Of a stretch of 64,000 bases of DNA, positions 35,745 to 46,028 are shown in pieces. The first letter of the stretch is position 1, and each line of letters begins with the position of its first letter. The translations under genes and the position numbers were made by a program. A model generated the notes under the pieces. It searched no databases. It saw only the letters and a program-made list of their open reading frames with translations, and had not been told where the DNA came from. The DNA comes from Paramecium tetraurelia. Lineage: Eukaryota > Ciliophora > Oligohymenophorea > Peniculida > Parameciidae. The stretch spans positions 3,630-67,629 of the forward strand of contig NW_001799649.1 of the NCBI RefSeq assembly GCF_000165425.1. The letters run 5' to 3'.

Positions 35745-36302
35745 ATGTCAATGAGTGAACAGAGTAAAACAGAAAATCGGATATTTGTGACTGGATACTC
35801 AACAAAGGATAAAAATGAAGAGGATATCAAAGGTCTTTTTTCTAAGTATGGTGAAATCATTGAATTCTCTTGGAAGGGTCGTTTTTGTTTCATTGTAAAA
35901 TTAGCGTCTATTTAATTAGGCTTATTCAAAAGCAGAAGAAGCTACAGAAGCTGTGAATGAAATGAATTAAAAAGATTAAGATGGCAACACTTTTGTTGTT
36001 GAGATAGCTAGAGCCAAAAAAAAAGATGGCGAGTGCTACAAATGTGGAAGAATAGGCCATTTGTAATTATTTAGATGAAAATTAATTAGTGCTCGAAATT
36101 GTAGATAGAAAGGAAGATCATCAAGCTCAAGTTCAAGGTATATTTAGTTATATGTAGACATCATAAAAGAAAGGCTAAAAGACATAGAAAAAGAAGTCCA
36201 TCCAGTTCATCCAGTTCTTCTTCATCTTCATCATCTAGGGATAGAAAGAAGAAATAAAAAAAACCAAAAAAAGGAAGGGAATCCTCATCATCAAGTGATT
36301 GA
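35745..36302 (+). CDS. RRM plus CCHC zinc-knuckle SR-like splicing factor
   Basis: One RRM occupies residues 10-85 (NRIFVTGYSTKD, IKGLFSKYGEIIEFSWKGR, FCFI, then AYSKAEEATEAVNEMN). A CCHC knuckle CYKCGRIGHFARNC follows, then a Ser-rich and Arg/Lys-rich tail. This order matches SRSF7/RSZ-type SR proteins that bind pre-mRNA in the nucleus and guide splicing. Three introns, 25 bases (near 35899), 27 bases (near 36063) and 20 bases (near 36140), restore the frame; the second splits the zinc knuckle. The tail ends SSSSSD then TGA 36300-36302. About 160 residues. Confidence 0.88.
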
Positions 36303-36371
36303 TTTAAAAAGAATTTGGATATATATCGATGATAAAAAATTATCGTGTTTTGTTGTTGTGAATAAATCAAA

Positions 36372-37480
36372 TCATTTTTTCAATGCTTATTCGTTGTCTC
36401 TCAAAATTTATAAAGCAGTCTTTAACGAATTCAATTAGCCTTCTCTCTTGCTTGCATTGGATCTGAAATTTGAATCATATAAATCTTTTTGGACTCTTGT
36501 AGTTTCTAATAATTATTAAGTATTGGCTTCATTTTATTATAATTATTTGTTTCTTCTTTGAGTAATTTTCTATACAAAATACATAAGATTTAATTACCAA
36601 ATCATTCTATTTGTTCTTCAAAGCACTGGTAGTTTTTTGATTATCCTATTGTAATTTATCTCTCACAACAGTGACTTCATTCACTAAAGAATTGAAGTTT
36701 TCTTCAACTGCTGTTTGATTTGATTCTCTGTTTACTTGTCCTTCTTTGATGGATGCTATGATTTGTTCAATCAATTCAATAGCCCTCTTGGCAGTAGCCT
36801 CATCAAATCTATGAATGCTATTAATCATTTTACTTAGATGAGAATTCTAATAATAATGCTAGTGGGTGTGTACGTCCTAATTCTTTTTTGACTTATTTGA
36901 TCATTTCTTATTTTTCACTTTCCTCTAAAAATGAGCCTGTATTTGAAAGAACTGCCTTTACTAATCTATCGTGAATATCTTCTAATGCTGCTAAAATCTT
37001 TGCACCAGCAGATTACTTTGTTTCCAAAGCTTAAACCTCTCTCTATCTATTATCTCTAATTTGTTCCTCTCTTTGATTGATTGTTTCTAATTATTTTTTT
37101 ACAGCCACACTAGTAGAAGTAAGAGTAGAGATAGCTTAAGTGATATCACCAATTTTTCTGTTGTTTGATTATACTTCACTTGATAATGATGCCAAATTAG
37201 CTTCTAATTACTCAATACTTGATTCAAAAGCAGCCATTCTTGAAGCATGATCCAAATTTGCTGCATTAATTTATCCTGTTAAATCATCAACCATTTTTTA
37301 TAGCAATTCGAACACTTTATCCAACTATCCACCTGCCAAACTTAATTCTAACAATTCAACCAATTGTGAATTATAGTTATCATTTTAGGCTAATTTATTT
37401 CTTAATTGTTAAAGTACAGGACTCTCTGTTGCAACTGCCATCGTTACCATAAGCAACACTATTAGAGTTTTAGATTACAT
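36372..37480 (-). CDS. Trichocyst matrix protein
   Basis: A secretory protein that crystallises inside trichocysts, the explosive granules of Paramecium. It starts with a signal peptide (MQSKTLIVLLMVTMAVATES). A long Gln/Ala/Leu/Glu coiled-coil chain of about 350 residues follows, such as NRKIGDITQAISTLTSTSVA and QREEQIRDNRQREVQALETK. The centre SNTGSFLEESEKQEMIKQVK is a probable pro-segment and processing area, as in the family. Introns of 25 bases near 36850 and 28 bases near 36580 fit. The C-terminus is NSLKTALQILRDNEQALKK. The gene looks intact. Expression is normally boosted after exocytosis. Confidence 0.88.
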
Positions 37481-38134
37481 AATCCGTTTTTATAATTATT
37501 ATTAATAATCATTATTATCATCACATTTATGCAAACTATTCCAAATTGATTCTCCTCTCTTAAAAGATCTAACTAAATTTGCATATAACTATCAAATGCT
37601 ACCTTGAGATCAACATGAGTGATTTTTCATATCTTTTCTTAGAGAATAATAATTTGACTTAATTTATTTACTTTTTAAACATTGATTGAGTTATTATATC
37701 TATTTAAATAAAAATAATGAGATTTGATAACACTAAATATTTAAATAAAATATTGTGGTCACTATTTTTGTTTGAATAATTCTCATATATTTCAATTAAA
37801 CGTATAGATACTGACCAATTTATCATATATTGTTAGTGATTTAATGTAATAGTTCTAAAAATAACTATTTCAATAGATTTCATTTAATACATCATATATT
37901 TTTATTCTATTTTAATATGATTTTATATATTAAGAATAACTATTTTTTTTTTATTATGATGAAAATACATTTATTTAATGGTAATAACAAAACATTTTAT
38001 AATAGAATATCAATGTTTAAATAGTATATTTTATTCATTATTCTACTCACTTTTGGACACTTTAGATTTTTTAAAATGCTAGAAATTATTGATAGAGAAC
38101 ATGTTATTTAATATTGCAAATAGATATATTTAAG
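37481..38134. other. Intergenic with a possible minus-strand exon remnant
   Basis: About 650 AT-rich bases. On the minus strand near 37500-37610 a stretch reads HVDLKVAFDSYMQIQLDLLR, which looks coding but has no start within reach. It could be an exon of an unrecognised gene or a relic. The rest shows nothing. Confidence 0.3.
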
Positions 38135-38464
38135 TCATTCGATATCATTCAATATCCCCTGATATTAGTTAAGTACAGCTTAAAGCTGGCCGTCTAAATC
38201 ATGATCACCATCAATATATGTACTTATACATATCGACTCAATTCTTTCGCCAATATTTATTAATACATCTTCAATCTATTCCAATATTCTGTTTTATTAT
38301 TTTTCATTATTTTCAATTACAATTGAGTGTTTGAGTATATAAGTTGGTACTCTACTTTATTGTTGTTCATTTATATTTTATAAGCTCATTATTAAATTCA
38401 TATCTTATTAGTTTATGAAATTGGCTATGTGACTCATTATATCTTGATATACATCGTAATTCAT
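38135..38464 (-). CDS. Small acidic helical orphan
   Basis: An intron-free frame of 109 codons, MNYDVYQDIMSHIANFINQQ to YQGILNDIE and TGA 38137-38135. Leu/Ile/Gln-rich helices and few Pro residues suggest a small helical bundle. Its ATG overlaps the stop of the upstream small frame by an ATGA. No family recognised. Confidence 0.5.
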
Positions 38465-38647
38465 GAATTATTTTTTTTTTGAGGGGTTCAAGCAAATAGA
38501 TTAAGATAAAAATGTTTATTCAAGAAAATGCTTAATGGTTTTGGTTATTCGATTTTGGTGAATCATTATTTCACTTTTGTTAGGACTCAAATTAATAGCC
38601 GCATCAGGGTTTTTCATATTTTTTCTGTCTTCTTCAAAATTTTTCAT
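38461..38647 (-). CDS. Very small basic orphan
   Basis: MKNFEEDRKNMKNPDAAINL to SKKNNS, 61 codons, no intron. It ends in TGA that shares bases with the ATG of the next frame on the same strand. It might be a separate peptide or a 5' exon of the gene at 38135-38464. Confidence 0.35.
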
Positions 38648-38736
38648 CTTTAATGAAATATAATTTATATATATATTTTTTTTGCAATCAAAGTAGAGAC
38701 TAGTTGATATTGTTTTATTAAGGAAAATTTCAGATT

Positions 38737-39258
38737 TCAGTTGTAGGCTCTTAAAAATATAGCATTTTTAGAACTCACGGCTTGGTCAAAATGCACAAAT
38801 TTAAACGATCTATGAGTGAACGACTTTTCTTGTTTGTATGATATTTAATTTTGGGTTGACCTTTTTTTTAATATACTTTTAATAGTCGATTTTTAACTGG
38901 ATGTTGATATCTTTGTATTAGAGAATGATCTTGATTTTTAGTAATCAAGCTTTCCTTAGTGTTTTTTTAAATTTTATGTGGTTGTAAACTCTTTTGTTTC
39001 TGTTTAAATTTACTAATTAGGTGAGGCAGACCTAATTCTATGATTTTTTTTTCGCAACAAACGTTCGTATTGTTCCATAACCAAAAAAAATCCAAAATCG
39101 TCCTCTTGTTTAAGGGATTTCATCATTTACAATGGCACAGGTTTTTATGGAGGATTCTTAGTGGGTAACCTTACTTCTTGGCTAATTTATTGAATTATGA
39201 TGTTGATTTCTGAAAATTAGTTTTTGGGAGATTCACAACAGCATGGCTTTGAACCCAT
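38737..39258 (-). CDS. Small acylation-type protein with PP1-docking-like motif
   Basis: One continuous frame of 173 codons. The start MGSKPCCCESPKNQ has Gly2 and three Cys, ideal for myristoylation plus palmitoylation. The middle is basic and Ser/Thr/Gln-rich. Near the C-terminus are KSILKKRST and KFVHFD. The second matches the K/R-x-V/I-x-F docking motif of protein phosphatase 1 regulators, and the SILKK element recalls PP1 inhibitor proteins. I infer a membrane-tethered PP1 partner; this is unproven. An alternative start MMKSLK lies at 39126. The first part overlaps a plus-strand frame at 39200. Confidence 0.6.
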
Positions 39259-39406
39259 CGAATGTAAAAGCTTTTGTAATAATTATTAAATTCTTAAGAA
39301 AATTCTTGAATAGCATTATAAAAATATCTAGAATTTTAAAGAACATCTAAAATTATTAAGACAATCATTTCCTATAAAATAAGATGAATCAAATTCGTAA
39401 AACTGA
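39200..39406 (+). CDS. Possible small helical protein
   Basis: ATG 39200 to TGA 39404-39406, 68 codons (ISENQFLGDSQQHGFEPIEC, then KKILEQHYKNIQNFKEHLKL). The second half looks coding. Its first 59 bases overlap the 5' end of the minus-strand gene starting at 39258, so one of the two starts may be wrong. Confidence 0.33.
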
Positions 39407-39790
39407 TTATTTTCAACTTATTTTTCTTAATTTAAATTTATATCTTGACTTAAAAGTAAATTTGTAACTGATTAAAACAAATTTAGAAATTAGTTATGAA
39501 TTTACGATTCATGATTTTCTTAAATGAACAATAATGGATAAAAATATATTTCTTAACTACTTGCAACATTAAGATAAGTAAGAATTAATATTTCTATTTG
39601 TATCAAATTTATCTCAATCAAATTCATTAGTAGTTTTATTAAGCTTTTTATTAATAATCTGATCTAAACTCTCTTTATACCTTTGTAGCTTTTTATTTCT
39701 TTATTAATATCTAATAAATAGTTTAATATAAACTTTAGTTAATTTTGTTAATTATTTTGTACTCGGTTTATAGAATTCAGAATAACAATA
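39407..39790. other. Intergenic with weak coding hint
   Basis: AT-rich. On the minus strand around 39620-39740 a helical stretch (KKLQRYKESLDQIINKKLNK) ends in TGA but has no clear start. Otherwise nothing seen. Confidence 0.3.
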
Positions 39791-40123
39791 ATGAAACAGT
39801 ATATAAAGAATTGGATATAAAAAACAGAATTTAATTCAAATATGTATTCAGAAAAATCAATTGTAGAAATCAAGTTTCAAAGTCTTGCTTCATTTATTTT
39901 AACATTGATAATATAAAAGTATTTGAATGGAATTATAATATTTTAGCATGTAGTTTAAGGTAGATTACTAAATTCTGCCTTCAAATGTAGCTTAAATGGA
40001 AACTATTTTAATTGTGAGATTATGGAAATGATCAGACATCACAATCAAATTATAAACCTAAACTCCAAATATAAAATTAATGAAAATTAATTGTGTTTAT
40101 CAGAGAGAAGTAATAATTGTTGA
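39791..40123 (+). CDS. Possible orphan protein, 110 codons
   Basis: An intron-free frame from ATG 39791 to TGA 40121-40123. It contains a hydrophobic stretch (SLASFILTLIIQKYLNGIII) and a Cys-containing end (FKCSLNGNYFNCEIMEMI). It is 75 bases upstream of the hydrolase gene. No family recognised; it may be noncoding. Confidence 0.35.
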
Positions 40124-40198
40124 AGCCTTAGTTTGTAAAAAGAAATTAGACAAGATGTCTGTGATAGTATATAATTAAATTAATTAATTAATATATCT

Positions 40199-41380
40199 AT
40201 GTATAGGTTTAGATAGCTTTGGAAATTCAGCACACTCTAATTTCACAAAGGAGTTAGTGAATATTAGAGTGTTTCTGAAAATGTTGTATTGAGAGGAGTA
40301 ACTTTAAAAGGTCGATATAATGATTTACCTAATTTGTTGTTCTTTACAGAAGCATGTGATCTGGTTGAAAATTGGATACCATTCTTTAGTGATCCAAACA
40401 ACAAAGTAGAATTTTAAATGAAATACTTAGATCCTGGATTATAGAAATGTGCATATTTTGAGTCCCAGAAATTTTGGTACATCAGATAAACATTATTCAT
40501 TTGATGTTCAGGATCTAGCTAATGATGTAGTCAGATATATGTACTATAACAAAATTACAATGGCTACATTAAGTGGACATGGTTTTGGAGCTAAAGTTGC
40601 CTTAGCAGCTGGATGTTATCACCCAGAGAGAACAACTGGTGTATTTTGCATTGATTATTCTCCTATGGATTAAAGATATCATGAAGCATTCACAGAATTC
40701 AGAGGCTATATTGCAAAGTTATCGTAAATAAATACTAAAGAATTAACCAAATCATAAATTGAATCTTATTTAAAAGACAATATTGATGTATTCAAATTGA
40801 ATTACTTAGTGTCCAAAATGGAGATCAATTTTCAGTGATAACCTTATTAAATTGCCATCAGGATAATGGGATTGGAAGTTTGCACTAAAATTCTTAAATG
40901 ATAATGTCTCATTTAATAAAGCTGATTCCATAGCCTTCTGGCCAATTAAAGCAGGTCTCTTTACAGGCAGAACTCACTTTGCATTTCCTGAATTCTCTAG
41001 ATGGGTACATCTTGGAACAAATACACTACCTATGTTGAAAGTCTGTCCATAAGTGAGAGGATTTGGTCATGATGTTCATTCTGTTTAAGGAGATAACAAT
41101 ACATTAAATCATTGGATCTATGAATTTGATAGTCAATCTTTTGTCTTTGCTAGTAGATTCACAAAGTAATTCAAGATTGCTATTTAGATTTTTGTCTATG
41201 TATGATGGAGTTCATTTATTATTAAAAGATAGAACTGAAGTTGGAAAAGAATTTGTTCCTTCAATTATTTATTCAAAGAAAGACCCAAATCACATCTATT
41301 CAGACTATTCTCCTGCTCATTATTATCATAATTGGAGATTCAACAATGTCTATAAAAACTTAGACACACCAAATAAATGA
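40199..41380 (+). CDS. Alpha/beta hydrolase (ABHD11-like) lacking the nucleophile serine
   Basis: The fold is clear. After a possibly mitochondrial N-terminus (MYRFRQLWKFSTLQFHKG) come DYRNVHILSPRNFGTSDKHY (oxyanion-side strand and RNxGxS motif), VRYMYYNKITMATLSGHGFG (nucleophile elbow) and GVFCIDYSPM. The C-terminal lid and strands (AFWPIKAGLFTGRTHFAFPE) and a last helix follow. The elbow, usually GHSxG, reads GHGFG, so the catalytic Ser is Gly (near 40580). Introns of 25 bases near 40409 and 22 bases near 41168 are convincing. A 25-base one near 40811 starts GTCC and may instead hide a frame slip. Probably a non-enzymatic relative. Confidence 0.72.
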
Positions 41381-41486
41381 AAATATCAAAATCAAACATA
41401 TTACATAATATATATACCAATCACTAAATCTATTCTAGCTTATCTTATTTTAATATTCCAATTAATTAATCATTTACTTTAATGGC

Positions 41487-41995
41487 TCAATTCCAAGCGG
41501 TCTCTCTTAAACATTAAATTAATGATGAACTATCAAATTAAACAATTAGATGATCAATCTTGTAATAAATTGAATCTGTTTAATCTAGTAGTTGTGCAAT
41601 TTTTATCAAAAAATTCTCAATTCTAAAGTTAAATTATTAGGATCTACTACAACCTTTTCTTTATTCACTCAAATTGAATTCATTTTGATTCGAAGTGAAC
41701 CTGTAATTCTATATCCGTTAAATCCAATTACAAAAATATCCTCTGACATACAGAACCACTCTAATCTTATTTTTAATATTCTGTTTTCTTTACTAATTTT
41801 GAAACTAAGCCCTAGCATCAAATTTGTACTTTTATTTCATGATCAATTTCATAGCCAAGAACAGGTTACATTAAAGTTTGTGTGTGATCAATCAAAAATA
41901 TAAAAGTCAAGGGCTTTTGAAATATGACAAACATTTTAGGTGGTTCTTCTAATTCCTTTTCTTAAATATGTTTTGCATAATTCATTCCCACTTCC
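41487..41995 (-). pseudogene. Probable FAH-domain (FAHD1-like) remnant
   Basis: Minus-strand segments VGMNYAKHIQEKELEEPPKM, FVIFQKPLT and LGYEIDHEI match the start of the fumarylacetoacetate-hydrolase fold in order. In that family the second Glu region (HxE) binds a metal. A further piece, ISKENRI, follows in another frame. Downstream the frames give a coherent but non-FAH chain ending CLRETAWN and TGA 41489. The later FAH core (aromatic and TGTPxGVG parts) was not found. I take this as a decayed copy of a mitochondrial FAHD1-type gene. A plus-strand frame over the same area is a shadow. Confidence 0.45.
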
Positions 41996-42224
41996 AAAAT
42001 TTTGAATTGTAAGGATTTATTATTTTCTTAAATAATTCTTCCATTATAATTTTGCTAAAGTGATTAATATGTAATTTTGGCACCTTTATGCTAATAATAT
42101 TACTATAGAATAAGATAAGGGTGATTAAATAATTACAATATGATTCAATTGGAGTTATTATGTTTTCTGGCAAAATAAAAAACCCAAATTCTTTATGAAA
42201 TCTTGTATATTTTTATATTAATAA

Positions 42225-43105
42225 ATGGATTCAAGTGACTCATAAGAAGATTCATATTAAAAAGTATTAAAAATTATGAATAAAGGATTCGTTACTCGAA
42301 ATACTCAGAATTGAATAATTCAAAAATGATAATGAAAGGGGGAAATTATCAATCGATTTTTCTAATCAAGTGTTGAACTTAGGAATGTTTAAAAAGCAAA
42401 AACAAACTTACATATAAAATACAAATCACACCAAAGAATTATATATTTCTGTGATTAAAAGTATTCCAATATATAAATTTAAGAGATCATAGATCAATTA
42501 GTTTATTATGTAAAATCAACATCTTGAGTCAGGAGCAGAGGAATTTATACAGTCCAAAAAAGAAAACTATGGGACCTGAAGATTATTAGTTAGAATAGTA
42601 AGTCCAGAGAGTCTGTAACACTGTAAGAAGGAAAAGCTGTATCTGCTTATTATGTGGTCATTAAGGCGATTTTGAAAAACGCATGAACACTTTTTAAGTG
42701 AAAACCTAGCAATAAATAAACAGTGAAATGAGGTTATTAAAGTACAACACAAGAAACCAATTTAAGCAATAAACTTTAATTAGACTACACAAAATAAAAC
42801 AATTATAAAACTAAAAATGTCACAATTCCAGTCTTTCAGCTTAATTAGACAATTAAATACAGTTTAATTAAACTCCAACAATCGCACCAGCCATAGTTGA
42901 GGTTTAATTGAAATTCAAGAAGAAAACAGCAAGTCAACCTGTAGTGCTAAAGCAATTCTTACCTACTACAAAAAATTATTATGTGAAATAGTTTCATCTT
43001 ACCTCGAGAACAAAAACTAACAATACTCCAACATAAAACACCTTGCCATCTCTTAAGACTTTGAGTTAAAGTAGAAGAAATCTGTTTGATAATAAATATT
43101 ATTGA
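42225..43105 (+). CDS. Basic orphan protein with unresolved first exons
   Basis: The large last exon reads from about 42470 (DHRSISLLCKINILSQEQRN) through MGPEDYQLEQQ and RRKSCICLLCGHQGDFEKRM. It continues into a Lys/Thr/Gln-rich tail ending SQSRRNLFDNKYY and TGA 43103-43105. A first exon MDSSDSQEDSYQKVLKIMNK at 42225 is likely, with one or two introns between 42310 and 42470 that I could not fix. CICLLCGHQGDF has two Cys and one His, but it is not a complete zinc finger. It may be DNA- or RNA-associated given its basic character. Unrecognised. Confidence 0.5.
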
Positions 43106-43157
43106 TTTAAATATATTTATTTATATTTGATTTTGCAATCTTACTTATAAAATAATA

Positions 43158-44339
43158 ATGAATTCACTCTCAAGAAATAGGTATTAATATGTAAATAATT
43201 TATATAGAGCAAGCAGTTAAAATCAATAGATTATCAAAAAAAACATCCGAAAATATAGTTCCGACTATAGTGACTCAGATGTTTCTAATCCAGAATCTTA
43301 GGTCAAAAAGAGAATTGTGAAAATTTGGACTGCTGAAGAAGATTAAATGTTATAGACATTTTATGAAAAATATAAGGGCAACTGGATTCAAGTGGCATAA
43401 TCTATACCTAATAGGAATCCATCCTAATGTTCATAAAGATGGAAAAGAATAAACCCTGACAGAGTATTATAATTTGTTGATTTCAGTTACGATCCAGAAG
43501 ATAATGGACAGAAGAAGAAGATCTTTAAGTTTTACATTTGATTAAGAAATTTGGAAAGAATTGGAAAGCCATAGAAAGGAACATGGATGGAAGAAGTGGA
43601 AAACAAATTAGAGAAAGATTTATTAATAAACTAGATTAAACAATTAATCATAATGTATTTACTTAAGAAGAGGATGATAAAATTGTAAAATTATACTATT
43701 AAATGGGACCAAGATGGAGTGACATCTCTAAGTTATTCTAAGGAAGACCTGTAAATATTTGATGAAATTTATTAAGGAAAATATGATTAAAAATAGATTT
43801 TATTCTCACATCAAAAAGCACTACAACATTTAGTCAAAGAATCCTGAAATTGTTGGAGATGAAATGATGCCTTAAAACCAATTTCAAAATACCAATTCAC
43901 TCTCAGATGTACTCTAAGAATAAGATTAACAAATTTAAGGGGAACCCAGATTAGATACAATACGCAGTTAATTCGAATAAGAGGGTTCATTCATCTCTAA
44001 TCTAATTAATAGCAATCATATTCTGCTACCTTAATTTCAAAGCTTAATTCAAGGAGGTAATTATTGATATCTAAGTAAGAATCATTGATTTCGAATGGAG
44101 GATCATTTATAAATAAACAAGAAATGAATCACGAACAAAAATAACTCTACGGAATTGATAGTTCTGGTGCAGGTTCTCACGTCTATTAAGATATTTAGAT
44201 GCCTCATTCAGATATCTACGATGAACTAGATTCAAGTCTTAAAAAAACACCATAGTATCTAAGAACTGATAGTGAAAACAAAGAGAAAGAAAACTAATTA
44301 ATGGACCAATTGATAAAAATGAGTATGGAATAAGATTGA
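43158..44339 (+). CDS. c-Myb-type transcription factor with three Myb repeats
   Basis: After 60 Ser/Asn-rich residues come three Myb repeats with proper Trp spacing: KIWTAEEDQMLQTFYEKY..WIQVAQSIPNRNPSQCSQRW; WTEEEDLQVLHLIKKFGKNW..GRSGKQIRERF; FTQEEDDKIVKLYYQMGPRW..IKNRFYSHIKKH. The second repeat is the most canonical DNA-contacting one. Introns of 23 (near 43463), 26 (near 43751) and 23 bases (near 44055) restore the frame. The C-terminal 170 residues are Gln/Ser-rich, likely an activation or regulatory region, ending MSMEQD and TGA. About 370 residues, nuclear. It is more canonical than the Myb gene at 3894. Confidence 0.88.
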
Positions 44340-44504
44340 ACTGTATGATTGTAAAAGAGTTTATAAATAATCTGTTGTTAAATTATTTAGAAGTAAAATA
44401 TTCCTAATATATACAATTTATATATATATCTGTAGCTTAATATTAAATTATAATAAATTCTATTAAATTTTGAGTTAATTTAGATATGAAGAGTATTGAT
44501 ATGA

Positions 44505-45625
44505 TCAAACTCCTTTTTTTTACAAAAATTCCTCAGCTTAAGCTACCTTTTGATGATACAGCATTGTAATCTCAATGATTATCTAATTTTCTTCATGTCT
44601 TTTTTATTTCTCCATTACATATTTTGCTTTCTATTAGTTATAAGCATCTAAGAATAGAGAACCAATTGATTACTTTAAGTTTATTATAAGATTCTTTGTG
44701 TATTCCCTAATATTTTATCACATTAACTTACAACGTCTTGGGCTAACTCTTTGTCGTCTTCTAAACTATTTAAAAATTTTAATCTGCTATCATATTCTTA
44801 TTTTAAGAGCACTTGTTCATTTAATAGATTTCTCCTATAATCTACAAAGTCATTAGCAGATGTAATTTCTTATTCCTCCAATGTTTTAATATGTTCTTAT
44901 ATTTTGGAAATCAATCCTTAAACTTTTCCAACAATTTCTGAGACCACTTAAGCAGCTTAATCTTCTTAAGAAACCTCTAGAATCATATAGAAATTATACC
45001 TACTTAGGAAAACACTTCCTTGTGGTCTACCATATTAGTATAGAGTGCCAACTTGGAAGTATATTCTTGTGTCTCTTCTTTTTATAAGAATGCATTCTAT
45101 TCTTTGAGTTGTAAATCTCCATTAACCCATTCTAATACATTTAATGCTTCTCTATAATCTCTTAATGCATCGATGAATAAGGAGTTTGCCTCACATCTCT
45201 ATTCAGCTAGATCTTCTAATTTCATGTCGTTTGACTTTCTTCTCTTCTCATTCCAATTCAAATAATCAGTTGTCTAAGCAATTTTATCATCGACTGCCTC
45301 TAAATCTTCTGAATTCTTTTGCAAAGATTCATTATTCTCTTTCATAATGCCAGTAAAAGCTGCACAATCATTCAATACACCACCTTCATATTCTTAGAAT
45401 GCTTTGTCTGCCTATTCTCTAGTTGTAAAGATCTCATACTTTTCTATCTAGTTCTTCATTAGCGTTTTTCAAGTCCTCCAATAATTACAACACTGCTTAA
45501 ATAGCATCTCTAGCGGTTCCCAAACCAGTTCCAGTGCTAATCAAATTTAAAAATTCAGGGTTGAATTTATGTTATTGCTAACAAAAGATAATTGTAATAA
45601 AAGCTAATCCTATCAGAAGTCTCAT
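44505..45625 (-). CDS. Trichocyst matrix protein with a one-base frame slip
   Basis: The signal peptide MRLLIGLAFITIIFCQQ is followed by the typical trichocyst matrix chain: NLISTGTGLGTARDAIQAVL, QLLEDLKNANEELD, then in a shifted frame KYEIFTTREQADKAFQEYEG, NDCAAFTGIMKENNESLQ, SNDMKLEDLAEQRCEANSLF and EALNVLEWVNGDLQLKEQNA. Between 45425 and 45450 the frame must move by one base, and no GT..AG interval can do it, so this copy carries an indel or the sequence has an error. A 27-base intron near 44965 and one near 44730 are likely. It ends AEEFLQKKGV. If the slip is real the product is truncated at about 65 residues. Confidence 0.78.
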
Positions 45626-46028
45626 TTCCGTTTTTATTTCTGATATTAAAATATAAATTATGTTTAAAGCAATAAAATAAATAATGATATTATACAACTC
45701 CATGAAAAATCGTAGAATATTATAATGATAAAAAGTAGATTACTCTATCAAACTTGTATGTGCTTTCTCTACTTATGCAATAAATTCTATCGTATTTTTT
45801 CATTAAAGGTGATAAATAATACATTAAATTCCATTTTCAAACTTATTATTTGAATTTTTAGAATTCTATTTTCTTTCAGGATTAACGATTTGTAAATAGT
45901 AATTACTCATCATTTGGCAATGTTGCTGAGCTATTCCAAAAGGGAAATAGCATGATAAAAAGGCTTGCTTTCTTAATTCACTTTTTTAGATTGTAAAACT
46001 AAATTTATTATTATAAATAAATTCAAGA
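45626..46028. other. Intergenic with a possible coding relic
   Basis: On the minus strand between about 46010 and 45830 one frame reads ELRKQAFLSCYFPFGIAQQH followed by a short basic stretch and TGA. It has a good protein look but no upstream ATG. It may be the last exon of a lost gene. Nothing else seen. Confidence 0.3.

Noticed and set aside
41592-41903. Plus-strand frame of 103 codons
   Set aside because: It has no ATG start and overlaps the minus-strand FAH-like segments, which match a family.
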